Positions 25,541 through 34,159 of a DNA stretch of 64,000 nucleotides are shown here, one piece after another. The notes below the pieces were generated by a model, which worked only from the letters and a program-made list of their open reading frames with translations, ran no database searches and was not told the origin of the DNA. The DNA is taken from NCBI GenBank assembly GCA_019639075.1, contig JAHBSO010000015.1, forward strand, positions 1-64,000, given 5' to 3'. The position numbers and the translations under genes were made by a program. Numbering within the stretch: the first letter of the stretch is position 1; every line of letters begins with the position of its first letter. The DNA comes from Actinomycetota bacterium (lineage in GTDB: Bacteria > Actinomycetota > Acidimicrobiia > Acidimicrobiales > Iamiaceae).

Positions 25541-27721
25541 GTGACGTACCTGTCGCGGATCGGCCGCCTCGCCCTCGTGCTCGCCGCGTTCGTCGGGGTC
25601 CTGTCGGCTGCGGTGCTGGTCGTGGCGCCCCAGGCGAAGACGGTCGTGAGCGCGCACCACTCCGACCACGAGCAGATCACCCTCAAGCCCCTCGCCCAGC
25701 GGTCCTACATCTACGACGCCAAGGGCAACCAGCAGGGGGTCATGACCAACCGGGAGAACCCGCAGAACCGGGTCACGGTGTCGCTCGACGAGATCCCCGA
25801 CACCGTCGTGAAGTCGATCCTCGCCGTCGAGGACGAGAACTTCTACGAGCACAAGGGCGTGAACATCCGCTCGATCGCCCGAGCGGTCGACGCCAACCTC
25901 GAGAGCGGCAACGTCAGCCAGGGCGGGTCGACCATCACCCAGCAGGTCGTGAAGAACGCGCTCGTCGGCGACAAGCAGGACTTCAACCGCAAGCTCCGCG
26001 AGGCGTTCCTCGCCGTCGAGCTCGAGAAGCAGATGTCGAAGGACGAGATCCTCGAGTACTACCTGAACAGCGTGTACTTCGGGGCCGGGGCCTACGGCGT
26101 CCAGGCCGCGGCCGAGACCTACTTCGACAAGGACGTCGGCGAGCTCGACTGGGCCGAAGGGGCGATGCTCGCCGCGCTGATCTCCAGCCCCAACGAGTAC
26201 CACCCGGTCCGCCACCCCGAGCGGGCACTGCGCCAGCGCACCCTCGCGTTCCGCCGTCTGGTCGAGACCGGCGTGCTCACCCAGACCGAGGCCGACTTCG
26301 CCAACTCGTTCCCGCTGCCGACCACCACGATCCGGCCCGCGCCGCCCTACGACCACTTCGTCGAGATGGTCCAGCAGGAGCTGCTGAACGACCCCAAGTA
26401 CGGGCTGGGCGAGACCGAGAGCGAGCGGAACCGCAACGTCTACGAGGGCGGGATCAAGGTGTACACGACCTTCGACCCCGACATGCAGGCCAAGGCGATC
26501 CAGGCCCGGGCCGAGACGCTGCCGAACAACAACGGCGACGGCACGTTCAACGTGACCAACCCGAAGACCGGTCAGAACGAGCTCGGGACGGAGGCGATCG
26601 TCTCGGTCGAGCCGAGCTCGGGTGCGGTGCGGGCCATGCTCAGCGGCGCCGGGTTCGACCAGGACCAGGTCAACATCACCACGAGCCTCCAGCAGCCCGG
26701 TTCGTCGATGAAGACGTTCGTCATGGCCACGCTGTTCGAGCAGGGCTACCTCCCGGCCAGCACGCTGTCGGGCAGCTGCACCTTCGACTGGCCCAACGAC
26801 GAGAAGGGCACCAAGACCACCACCTACGCCGGCAAGCTCGGGTCGATCCAGTCGATGCTCCTGGCCTCGTCGAACTGCGGGTTCATCGGGCTCGGCCAGG
26901 CCGCCGGGCTCGAGAACGTCGCCGACCTGGCCGAGCGGGCCGGCATCCGCACCAACCTCTACGACCTCGACGCGGAGGGTCAGCCGCTCCCGCTGCCCGA
27001 GAGCTTCCCGCTCGGGTCCCAGGAGGTCACCCCTCTGGACATGGCGTCGGCCTACGCCACCTTCGCCAACGACGGCTTCTACAACGAGCCGTACCTCGTC
27101 GAGCGGATCGAGGACAGCAACGGTCGGGTGATCTACCAGCACCGCAGCGCTCCCCAGCAGGTGATCGACCAGCAGACCGCCCGGCTCGTCACCCAGGTGC
27201 TCGAGGCCAACGTCAAGAGCGGCACCGGCACCCGGGCCAGGCTGGCCAACGGTCAGCCGGCCGGCGGCAAGACCGGCACCACCACCTCGGCGGCGGACCT
27301 GTGGTTCGTCGGCTACACCCCGCAGCTCGCCACCGCCATCTGGATGGGCGTGTCGAGGACCAACATCGGTCTCGAGCGCGACATGCAGGGCGCGTTCGGC
27401 GGTCGCTACCCGGCCGCCACCTTCGGGCGCTACTACTCGCTGATCTTCGACGGCCAGCCCATCATCGACTTCCAGGAGCCCGGTCCCACCGGTCGGGTGA
27501 AGTCGGTCCCCAGGCCTGACTCGATGGTCGGCTACACCCGTTCGAGCTCGACGTCGACCCGTCGCACGACGCCGACCACCCCCACCACCCCGACGACGCC
27601 GACGACCCAGCCGGCGACACCCGACACCACCCCGACCCAGCCGTCCACCCCGGCCGAGACACCCGGTGGCGGTGCTGGCACCGGCGGCAACGGCAATGGC
27701 AACGGCAACCCCGGAGGCTGA
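25541..27721 (+). CDS. Bifunctional penicillin-binding protein (GT51 transglycosylase + transpeptidase)
   Basis: This 726-residue class A PBP polymerises and cross-links peptidoglycan. An N-terminal transmembrane anchor (LALVLAAFVGVLSAAVLVVA, about 8-30) comes first. The GT51 domain has the catalytic Glu in VEDENFYEHKGV and GGSTITQQVVKN. The transpeptidase domain has SxxK at about residue 389 (GSSMKTF), SSN in LASSNCGF, and KTGT at about 576 (GGKTGTTTS). The tail after about residue 650 is Pro/Thr-rich with repeated TPTT units, ending in Gly-Asn repeats, and is probably a disordered wall-facing segment. The GTG at 25541 gives a short cytosolic tail before the anchor. The stop is 2 bp from the next gene. 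Confidence 0.94.
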   Translation: MTYLSRIGRLALVLAAFVGVLSAAVLVVAPQAKTVVSAHHSDHEQITLKPLAQRSYIYDAKGNQQGVMTNRENPQNRVTVSLDEIPDTVVKSILAVEDENFYEHKGVNIRSIARAVDANLESGNVSQGGSTITQQVVKNALVGDKQDFNRKLREAFLAVELEKQMSKDEILEYYLNSVYFGAGAYGVQAAAETYFDKDVGELDWAEGAMLAALISSPNEYHPVRHPERALRQRTLAFRRLVETGVLTQTEADFANSFPLPTTTIRPAPPYDHFVEMVQQELLNDPKYGLGETESERNRNVYEGGIKVYTTFDPDMQAKAIQARAETLPNNNGDGTFNVTNPKTGQNELGTEAIVSVEPSSGAVRAMLSGAGFDQDQVNITTSLQQPGSSMKTFVMATLFEQGYLPASTLSGSCTFDWPNDEKGTKTTTYAGKLGSIQSMLLASSNCGFIGLGQAAGLENVADLAERAGIRTNLYDLDAEGQPLPLPESFPLGSQEVTPLDMASAYATFANDGFYNEPYLVERIEDSNGRVIYQHRSAPQQVIDQQTARLVTQVLEANVKSGTGTRARLANGQPAGGKTGTTTSAADLWFVGYTPQLATAIWMGVSRTNIGLERDMQGAFGGRYPAATFGRYYSLIFDGQPIIDFQEPGPTGRVKSVPRPDSMVGYTRSSSTSTRRTTPTTPTTPTTPTTQPATPDTTPTQPSTPAETPGGGAGTGGNGNGNGNPGG

Positions 27722-27723
27722 GC

Positions 27724-28449
27724 GTGACCACCACCGCTGAGGCGATCGAGCACCTGCTCGAGGTCCAGGCCCACGACACCCGCCTCGACCAGATCCGGCA
27801 CCGCCTCGAGGTGTTGCCGGAGCGGATCGACCGCGACGAGCGTCGGGCCTCGCTGGCCGACCTCGAGGCCCGGGTGCAGGCCCGCAAGGACGAGCGCGAC
27901 GACCTGGCCCGCAAGCAGAAGCGGCTCGACGACGAGGTCGAGACGATCGACGCCAAGCGCAAGGCCCACGACGCCACCCTCTACGGCGGCACGGTCACCA
28001 ACGCCCGCGAGCTGCAGGACCTCCAGGAGGAGATCGCGTCGCTCAGCCGTCGCATCGACGACCTGGAGGAGCAGGAGCTCGAGCTCATGGAGCAGATCGA
28101 GCCGATCGACGCCGACCTCACCTCGCTCCTGACCGACCGCGACCGCCACGTCGTCGATCTCGATACCGCCGAGGCGAAGCTGATCGCGGCCGAGGCCGAG
28201 GTGCAGGTGGAGCTCGACCACGAGGTGATCGCCCGTGACCGTGAGGCCGGGCACGTGCCGGCTGCGCTGCTGGCCGAGTACGAGTCGCTCCGCCGAGGTG
28301 GCGGTGGGGTCGGCGTCGCCCGGCTCGTCGGCGGCAACCAGTGCGGTGGCTGCCACCTGACGCTGTCGGCGGTCGAGGTGGCCGCCATGCGCAAGCACCC
28401 CGACGAGGTCACCCACTGCGAGGAGTGCGGCCGCCTCCTCGTGCCCTGA
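27724..28449 (+). CDS. Coiled-coil protein with C-terminal C4 zinc ribbon (CdsZ/CT398-like)
   Basis: This 241-residue protein has long charged helices (about 1-180) forming an antiparallel coiled-coil hairpin. A zinc ribbon with four cysteines closes it (NQCGGCHLTLS... THCEECGRLL). It matches the widespread zinc-ribbon/coiled-coil family related to chlamydial CT398/CdsZ. Its role is not established; nucleic-acid or protein-complex scaffolding has been proposed for relatives. The GTG start is 2 bp after the PBP stop, so it is cotranscribed with it. The GTG-initiated membrane protein follows after 13 bp and rnpB converges beyond that. Confidence 0.87.
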   Translation: MTTTAEAIEHLLEVQAHDTRLDQIRHRLEVLPERIDRDERRASLADLEARVQARKDERDDLARKQKRLDDEVETIDAKRKAHDATLYGGTVTNARELQDLQEEIASLSRRIDDLEEQELELMEQIEPIDADLTSLLTDRDRHVVDLDTAEAKLIAAEAEVQVELDHEVIARDREAGHVPAALLAEYESLRRGGGGVGVARLVGGNQCGGCHLTLSAVEVAAMRKHPDEVTHCEECGRLLVP

Positions 28450-28462
28450 CCCGGAGCCCGTC

Positions 28463-28939
28463 GTGCTGATCTGGTTCGTGGTCATGTCGATCGTGCTCGT
28501 CGCGATCGTCTTCCGCAGTCCCGCCATCGACTACCGCACCGTCGCCCTCGGCGCGGTGCTGCCGTGGCTCGACGCGCTGTTCGGCGGCCCCCGGTTCCTG
28601 CACTCGGTCACCGGCGCAGTCGTCGTGCTCGTCGTCGTCATGCTCGCCACCCGCCGTCGACGGCTGCTGCGCCGCCGGCTCCTCGGCATCCCGATCGGCA
28701 TGTTCTGCCACCTGGTGCTGGACGGCACCTTCACCACGACCCAGGCGTTCTGGTGGCCGTTCGCCGGCACCGCGTGGGCGTCGGGTCAGGTCCCCGAGCT
28801 GCGCCACCTCGGCCTGTCGCTGGTGCTGGAGCTCATCGGCATCGGAGTCGGGGTGTGGGCGTGGCGCCTCTTCCGCCTCGACGTCCCCACCGTCCGCCAA
28901 CGCTTCCTCGACGACGGCCGTCTCGACCTCCCCACCTGA
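28463..28939 (+). CDS. YdjM/DUF457-like membrane protein (putative metal-dependent hydrolase)
   Basis: This 158-residue protein has about four hydrophobic helices. Conserved polar residues resemble the YdjM family of inner-membrane putative metal-dependent hydrolases: LPWLDALFGGPRFLHSVTG (Asp and His) and MFCHLVLDG...FWWPFAG (His and Asp). The activity of the family is not well defined. The GTG at 28463 is 13 bp after the zinc-ribbon gene, and the operon context (PBP, zinc ribbon) hints at an envelope or housekeeping role. Its 3' end faces the 3' end of rnpB, 6 bp away. Confidence 0.72.
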   Translation: MLIWFVVMSIVLVAIVFRSPAIDYRTVALGAVLPWLDALFGGPRFLHSVTGAVVVLVVVMLATRRRRLLRRRLLGIPIGMFCHLVLDGTFTTTQAFWWPFAGTAWASGQVPELRHLGLSLVLELIGIGVGVWAWRLFRLDVPTVRQRFLDDGRLDLPT

Positions 28940-28944
28940 CCGGG

Positions 28945-29323
<379 letters not shown>

Positions 29324-29347
29324 CGACACCCTACCGGGCGCCGGAGA

Positions 29348-30076
29348 TCAGTCGCTCTGGTTGTCGGCCTGGTCCGGGGTGTCGGACTCGGCGTCACCCG
29401 GCGTCGAGTCGCCGGTGGCCTCCTCCGTGCCGCCGAGGAAGGCGTCGTTGGAGATGAGGTCGGCCGACGGGTAGACGGCACCCTCGGGCACCTCGCCGTC
29501 GCGCAGGAGGGTGACCCGACGGGCCGCGGCGGCGCCGAAGGTCATCAGGGTCCGGCGCATCGTCGGGTCGAGGATGTCGGTCATGGCGTTGACGTAGGTG
29601 GCGACCAGGCTCGACTCGAGGTTGCTCAGGAACGTCTGCACGTTGGCCGCGGTGTTGAGGCTGTCCGCGGCCGGGTCGACCAGGTTCTCCTGGAGCCAGG
29701 CGTTGGGCTCGGGGGTCGCGCCGTCCTCGGTCAGGGCGGCGACGGCCGTGGCCGCAGCGGTGTGGTCGGCGCCGAAGCGGGCGACGTGCGGAGCGAGCTC
29801 GGGGTCGGTGATCTCCGAGGCGCGATCGGCGTAGACCGACGCGACGAGCGCCTCGACCGAGGCGAGCGTGTGGAGCTGGACCTGGACCTCCGCGAGCTGC
29901 GCGTCGGTCGGGGGCTTCGTCGGCACGGTCGGCGTGACGTCGGTGGTCGGCGAGGGGGTGCCCGAGACGCCGACGGGCTCGTCGTCGGAGCATGCGGCGA
30001 GGAACGCGGCGGCGAAGACGCCGGCGCCGCCGATCTTGAGCACCGAGCGGCGCGAAGGGGTGTCGAAGGTCGCCAT
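29348..30076 (-). CDS. Tat-exported ferritin-like-domain lipoprotein
   Basis: This 242-residue protein opens with a twin-arginine signal (SRRSVLKIGGAGVFAAAFLAAC) that ends in a lipobox Cys, so it is probably anchored to the outer face of the membrane. A Thr/Pro-rich linker follows. A four-helix region (about 60-210) matches ferritin-like domain proteins: paired helices containing TLASVEALVASVY and NLESSLVATYV. The ExxH metal motifs of true ferritins are not evident, so iron binding is uncertain. The C terminus is acidic and low complexity. Its ATG overlaps the stop of the preceding ferritin-like gene (TGATG), so the two are coupled. Confidence 0.78.
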   Translation of the reverse strand: MATFDTPSRRSVLKIGGAGVFAAAFLAACSDDEPVGVSGTPSPTTDVTPTVPTKPPTDAQLAEVQVQLHTLASVEALVASVYADRASEITDPELAPHVARFGADHTAAATAVAALTEDGATPEPNAWLQENLVDPAADSLNTAANVQTFLSNLESSLVATYVNAMTDILDPTMRRTLMTFGAAAARRVTLLRDGEVPEGAVYPSADLISNDAFLGGTEEATGDSTPGDAESDTPDQADNQSD

Positions 30077-30714
30077 CAGTTCCCGGCCTCCCCGGTGGTC
30101 GTGGTGAGCGCGCCGTCGGTCGTGACCGCAGCGGGCACGACGGCGGCCGGGTCGGTCCCGGCGAGCAGGGTCAGCGCCACCGCCTGCTGGCCCTGGACGG
30201 CCAGGACGCCGGCGACGTACTTGGCGGTGATCGCGTCGCTGATGGAGCCGAGGGCATCGAGGTGGGTGGCGGCCAGCGCCTGCTCGAGCTCGGCCAGCGC
30301 CGTGAACGCGGCGTTGGCGCTGCCGCCCACCGATGCGGAGCGGGCGACGACGGCGGGATCCTCGGTGAGGTCCGCGTCGCCCGTGTAGTAGTCGGTGAGG
30401 GTGTCGGCCACCGTCTGGTGGTGCTGCTGGAACGTGCGGAGCGTCGACTTGGCGTCGTCGTCCATGTCGGGGGCCTCGGTGGCGGCCTCGTAGACCTGCA
30501 CGGCACCGAGCTCCAGCGGCACGGCGAGCGCCGCGAACGAGGAGTCGTCGAGGGAGCCGCTCGTGGTGTCGGTCTGGGCGCCCGCGGGGACGGCCCGCAG
30601 GAGCGGTCCGGCGATCGAGCCCGCGGTGACCACGGCGCCGCCGACGGCGGCCCGGGCCAGGAAGGTCCGGCGGGGGTTGACGGCGGCCGTGGCCTCCGGC
30701 TGGTCGATCGGCAC
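30076..30714 (-). CDS. Tat-exported ferritin-like-domain protein
   Basis: This 212-residue protein has a twin-arginine signal (NPRRTFLARAAVGGAVVTAGSIAG, cleaved near VPAGAQ). A ferritin-like four-helix domain follows, with VPLELGAVQVYEAA, FQQHHQTVADTL, LAELEQALAATHLDAL and VLAVQGQQAVAL. Some Glu/His positions remain, but a complete diiron set is not visible. The GTG at 30714 is chosen because AGGAGGAA lies 6 nt upstream. An ATG at 30804 overlapping the kinase stop would only add 30 atypical residues before the twin arginines. It pairs with the downstream ferritin-like lipoprotein and follows the kinase gene. Confidence 0.75.
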   Translation of the reverse strand: MPIDQPEATAAVNPRRTFLARAAVGGAVVTAGSIAGPLLRAVPAGAQTDTTSGSLDDSSFAALAVPLELGAVQVYEAATEAPDMDDDAKSTLRTFQQHHQTVADTLTDYYTGDADLTEDPAVVARSASVGGSANAAFTALAELEQALAATHLDALGSISDAITAKYVAGVLAVQGQQAVALTLLAGTDPAAVVPAAVTTDGALTTTTGEAGN

Positions 30715-30803
30715 GCGGGTTCCTCCTGGGACGGACGGCGATTCCTCTGCGGGAAGTGTGGTCAACCGGGGTGCTCCGAGTCCAAGTGAGCGGTGGCGCG
30801 ACA

Positions 30804-32243
30804 TCAGAACGTGATCGCCGAGAGGTCCGGGAACCACTGCTGGGCCCGGCGGAGCGTGTCGGCCCAGCGCTCCCGGTCGAGGCTCCCGACGGGCTCGACG
30901 ACGTCGGTGGGCGCCCACGTCGAGGCCAGCTCGTCCACGTCGGCCCAGGCCCCGAGGGCCGTGCCGGCCGCGTACGCGGCGCCCAGCGTGGTGGCTTCGC
31001 GCTCGGGGGAGATCTCGACCGGGCGGCCGGTGGCGTCGGCAAGGGCCTGGACGAAGGTGGCGTTGACCGACATGCCGCCGTCGATGCGCAGGACCGGGAT
31101 GTCGAGGCCACCATCGGTCTCGGCCGCGTCGACGAGGTCGGCGGCCCGCTGGGCGACTCCCTCGAGCACGGCCCGCACGATCTGGGGCCGCCCGCTGCCC
31201 CGGGACAGGCCGAGCAGGGCCCCGCGGGCGCCGTAGTCCCACACGGGGGTGCCGAGGCCGAGCAGGGCGGGGACGTAGGCCACGCCGTCGGTGTCGGCGC
31301 ACGAGGCGGCGACGGCGTCGGACTCCTCGGCGCTGTCGATGATGCCGAGGTCGTCGCGGAGCCACTCGACGTTGGTGCCGGCCGACAACATGACGGCCTC
31401 CAGGCCCCAGCGCCGGCCGCCGTCCACCCCGACGGTGACGATCGGGAAGGTGCCGCCGGAGCCGCGGGTGGCGAACGACGGCCGATCGTCGAGGCACAGG
31501 TCGAGCATCCCGCCGGTGCCGAAGGTGATCTTGGCCTGACCGGGGCGGACGCAGCCCTGGCCGAGCAGCGACGCCTGTTGGTCGCCGAGGATGCCGGCGA
31601 CGGGCGGAGCGCCGTCGAGGGCGGTGGCCTCCGCGCACGCGCCGATCGAGTCGACGACGGTCGGGAGGGCGTCGACGGGGATCCTCAGCGCGTCGAGGAG
31701 CGGCTGGTCCCACGCGGTCTGGTCGGGCGTCCGGAGGCCGTACACACCCAGGTTGGTGGGGTCGGTGACGTGCGCCGCGCCGCCGGTGAGGGTCCACACC
31801 ACCCAGGAGTCGACCGAACCGATGCAGAGGTCCCGCTGGCGCTCGGGGTCGGCCAGGTCGAGGAGGTGGGCGGCCTTCGTGGCCAGGAGGTTCGGGGCGA
31901 GGTGGAAGCCCTGGCCGTTGAGCGTGAGGCACTCGACGACGGTCCGAAGGTCCTGCCAGCCGAGCGCGGGGCCGACCGGGTCGCCGGTGGCGCGGTCCCA
32001 CACGATCGTCGATGCCCGCTGGTTCGCCACCCCGACGGCGTCGACGCCGCCGACGTCGCCAACCGCGTCGCGGGCGACGGTGAGCACGGCGTCGGCCAGC
32101 ACCGAGGCGTCGAACTCGACCAGGCCGGCCGCGGGGGAGTCGGGAAGGACGTCACGCCGATGGCTGCGCACGACGCCCCGCCCGGGTTCGACGACCGCGG
32201 CGCGCACGCCGCTGGTGCCGACGTCGATGACCAGGATCTTCAC
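30804..32243 (-). CDS. FGGY-family carbohydrate kinase, glycerol-kinase-like
   Basis: This 479-residue FGGY kinase has the N-terminal phosphate loop VIDVGTSGVRAAV. QRASTIVWDRATG, the GDQQASLLGQG segment and ITFGTGGMLDLC follow. The C-terminal FGGY signature region is DGGMSVNATFVQALADATGRPVE. It most resembles glycerol kinases (ATP + glycerol to glycerol 3-phosphate), though the first motif has SGVRA in place of TSSRA, so another polyol or sugar remains possible. The GTG start overlaps the preceding small membrane protein (GTGA). Its place after an alkyl-DHAP-synthase-like gene suggests supply of glycerol phosphate for lipid synthesis. Confidence 0.85.
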   Translation of the reverse strand: MKILVIDVGTSGVRAAVVEPGRGVVRSHRRDVLPDSPAAGLVEFDASVLADAVLTVARDAVGDVGGVDAVGVANQRASTIVWDRATGDPVGPALGWQDLRTVVECLTLNGQGFHLAPNLLATKAAHLLDLADPERQRDLCIGSVDSWVVWTLTGGAAHVTDPTNLGVYGLRTPDQTAWDQPLLDALRIPVDALPTVVDSIGACAEATALDGAPPVAGILGDQQASLLGQGCVRPGQAKITFGTGGMLDLCLDDRPSFATRGSGGTFPIVTVGVDGGRRWGLEAVMLSAGTNVEWLRDDLGIIDSAEESDAVAASCADTDGVAYVPALLGLGTPVWDYGARGALLGLSRGSGRPQIVRAVLEGVAQRAADLVDAAETDGGLDIPVLRIDGGMSVNATFVQALADATGRPVEISPEREATTLGAAYAAGTALGAWADVDELASTWAPTDVVEPVGSLDRERWADTLRRAQQWFPDLSAITF

Positions 32244-32626
32244 GCGTGCCTCCCCGCGTTGCGACGGGCGCCGACGAGGGCGCCGAGGGTTCCGGCGACG
32301 GCCGCGAGGAACCCGAGGAAGATGATCGACCCGAGCTGGATCGGTTCGCCCCGGTCGGACCGGCCGAGCAGGCCGATGAGCTGGAGCGGGACGAAGGCGA
32401 CCACGCCGGCGGCCGCACCGTGGCGGGCCGCGTCGTGGGTGGCCTCGCGCCCGGCGAGCATCCCGCCGAGGAAGAACGACACGACGAGGAGCAGCAGCGT
32501 GAGGTTCAACCAGGCGGCGGGCTTGGGGTCCTGCGCGGCGAGCACCACGTTGAGCAGCGCCGCGAACGTGCCCGGCACCAGCGCCACGGCCGCGCCGCGA
32601 AGGACCGTCAGCCGCTCGAGCTTCAC
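32240..32626 (-). CDS. Small four-helix membrane protein
   Basis: This 128-residue integral membrane protein has four hydrophobic segments: ALVPGTFAALLNVVLA, WLNLTLLLLVVSFFLGGML, AAAGVVAFVPLQLIGLL and IIFLGFLAAVAGTLGALVG. The C terminus is basic. No family is recognised with confidence. Both ends overlap neighbours by 4 bp (GTGA): it starts inside the stop of the FAD-oxidase gene and its own stop overlaps the kinase start. It is therefore locked into this operon and may be the membrane partner of the flavoprotein or of the kinase. Confidence 0.75.
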   Translation of the reverse strand: MKLERLTVLRGAAVALVPGTFAALLNVVLAAQDPKPAAWLNLTLLLLVVSFFLGGMLAGREATHDAARHGAAAGVVAFVPLQLIGLLGRSDRGEPIQLGSIIFLGFLAAVAGTLGALVGARRNAGRHA

Positions 32627-34140
32627 GGGGCCGGCCAGGCGACGTCGCCGAACGGGTCGGGGAGGCCGAGCTTGCCCGGGTTGAGGATGCCGCGGGGGTC
32701 GAGCCCGGCCTTCACGGAGCGGAGCACGTCCATCCCGCCGCCGAGCGCGTCGGCCACGAACCGGGCCCGGTTGAGCCCGATGCCGTGGTGGTGGCTGAGC
32801 GAGCCCCCGTTGGCGAGCACGGCCCGGGTGCCGGCCTCCCAGGCGTCGACGTAGTACTGCTCGCGGCGGTCGGCGTCGACCGCGGCGCCGAAGGTGAAGT
32901 AGAGGCAGGCCCCACCGGGGTAGGAGTGCGACTGGTGGGCCGACACCGACGCCGTGCCCGGCACGGCGGCGATGGCCGCGGTGGTGGCCTCGTAGATGGC
33001 GTCGAGCGCCGACCACGGGGCGGAGATCTCCATCGTGTCGACGACGAACCCCTTGTCGATCAGCGCCTCCAGCGCGGCCACGTCGTTGCGGTGCCCGAAC
33101 CAGCGCTCGACCAGCGCGTCGTCGAGCCGCTCCGCGTCGGCGCACTCCTCGGCCAGCACCGCCATCTCGGACTCGACGACCATCGGGTCGCCCTCGTCGT
33201 AGGCGAGCAGCAGGTGCACGGACGGGTCGAGGTCGAAGTTCCGGGCCGCCTCGATGCCGTCGTAGAGGCGGAGCACCGCCGGGCGGGCGCCGCGCTGGAC
33301 GGTCCGGCGCATGGCGTCGAGCGCGGCCGAGAACGACGGGAACGCCCAGGCGCCCCGGGCGGTGTGCGCGGGCGCCGGCCAGGCCTGGAGCCAGGCCCTC
33401 GTGACGACGCCGAGCGTGCCCTCCGAACCGACGAAGAGCTGGTTCAGGTCGGGGCCGACCGCCTGGCGGGGCTGGCCGCCGGTGCGGATCACCCGGCCGT
33501 CGGCGAGCACCACCTCGAGGCCGACGACGATGTCCTCGATCTTGCCGTAGCGGTTCGAGAGCTGACCGGCCCCCCGACAGGCCAGCCAGCCGCCGACGGT
33601 GGACAGCGCCATCGACTGCGGCCAGTGACCGACGGTGAGCCCGTGCTCGGCCCTCAGCGTTTCCTCGAAGGCATCGCCGAACGTGCCGGCCGCGACCTCG
33701 ACGACGAGCGAGGTGGCGTCGACCTCGCCGATGCCGCTCATGGCGGTGAGGTCGAGCAGGACCCCGCCGTGCACGGGCACGGTGCCGCCGACCACGCTCG
33801 ACCGCCCACCGGCCGGGGTGACCGGGATGCGGCGGTCGTTGCACAGCGCCACGACGGCGCTGACCTCCTCGACCGAGGTCGGGCGGGCGAGCGCACCGGC
33901 CACCTGGCCGACCGTGCCGCCCGTGGCCCAGATCATCGCCAGGGGCCACCAGTCGCGGCTGGCCTCGGCCAGCTCCCCGGGGTCGAGGCGCACGTCGGCG
34001 CAGGCGACGGCCAGCTCGGCGAGGAAGTCGTCGTCGAGCAGGACGAGCGGCGCCGTGAGCCGACCCCCCGCTGCGGCGCCGCCACCGGCGATCTCGATCG
34101 GGGGCGTGGGCGCGCCGGGCGGGACGGGGGTCGGGCTCAT
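32623..34140 (-). CDS. FAD-binding oxidase, alkyldihydroxyacetonephosphate-synthase-like
   Basis: This 505-residue VAO/PCMH flavoprotein has an FAD domain with RPTSVEEVSAVVALCNDRRIPVTPAGGRSSVVGG, followed by GWLACRGAGQLSNRYGKIEDIV and GSEGTLGVVTRAWL. The C-terminal substrate domain ends in LSHHHGIGLNRA and LDPRGILNPGKLG. The HHH motif and layout are those of alkylglycerone-phosphate (alkyl-DHAP) synthase, the ether-lipid enzyme, rather than of D-lactate or glycolate oxidases. It starts at an ATG 8 nt after TACAGT and 19 bp beyond the ABC permease stop, so it may have its own leaderless promoter. It heads the membrane protein and kinase operon. Confidence 0.85.
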   Translation of the reverse strand: MSPTPVPPGAPTPPIEIAGGGAAAGGRLTAPLVLLDDDFLAELAVACADVRLDPGELAEASRDWWPLAMIWATGGTVGQVAGALARPTSVEEVSAVVALCNDRRIPVTPAGGRSSVVGGTVPVHGGVLLDLTAMSGIGEVDATSLVVEVAAGTFGDAFEETLRAEHGLTVGHWPQSMALSTVGGWLACRGAGQLSNRYGKIEDIVVGLEVVLADGRVIRTGGQPRQAVGPDLNQLFVGSEGTLGVVTRAWLQAWPAPAHTARGAWAFPSFSAALDAMRRTVQRGARPAVLRLYDGIEAARNFDLDPSVHLLLAYDEGDPMVVESEMAVLAEECADAERLDDALVERWFGHRNDVAALEALIDKGFVVDTMEISAPWSALDAIYEATTAAIAAVPGTASVSAHQSHSYPGGACLYFTFGAAVDADRREQYYVDAWEAGTRAVLANGGSLSHHHGIGLNRARFVADALGGGMDVLRSVKAGLDPRGILNPGKLGLPDPFGDVAWPAP

Positions 34141-34148
34141 CGGGCCGC

Positions 34149-34154
34149 ACTGTA
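34149..34154 (-). promoter_or_regulatory. Putative leaderless -10 (TACAGT) for FAD oxidase operon
   Basis: TACAGT on the minus strand lies 8 nt before the ATG at 34140, within the 19-bp gap after the ABC permease gene. It would give this operon an independent start. Confidence 0.45.
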
Positions 34155-34159
34155 GGGGT

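Noticed and set aside
27540..27720. The repeated TPTT/GNGN-coding stretch at the end of the PBP gene as a DNA repeat or CRISPR-like array
   Set aside because: It is low-complexity coding sequence for a Pro/Thr and Gly/Asn-rich tail, with no spacer-repeat periodicity.
30714..30804. Start of the first ferritin-like gene at ATG 30804, overlapping the kinase stop
   Set aside because: The extra 30 residues precede the twin-arginine motif unusually far, and a strong AGGAGGAA sits 6 nt before GTG 30714.
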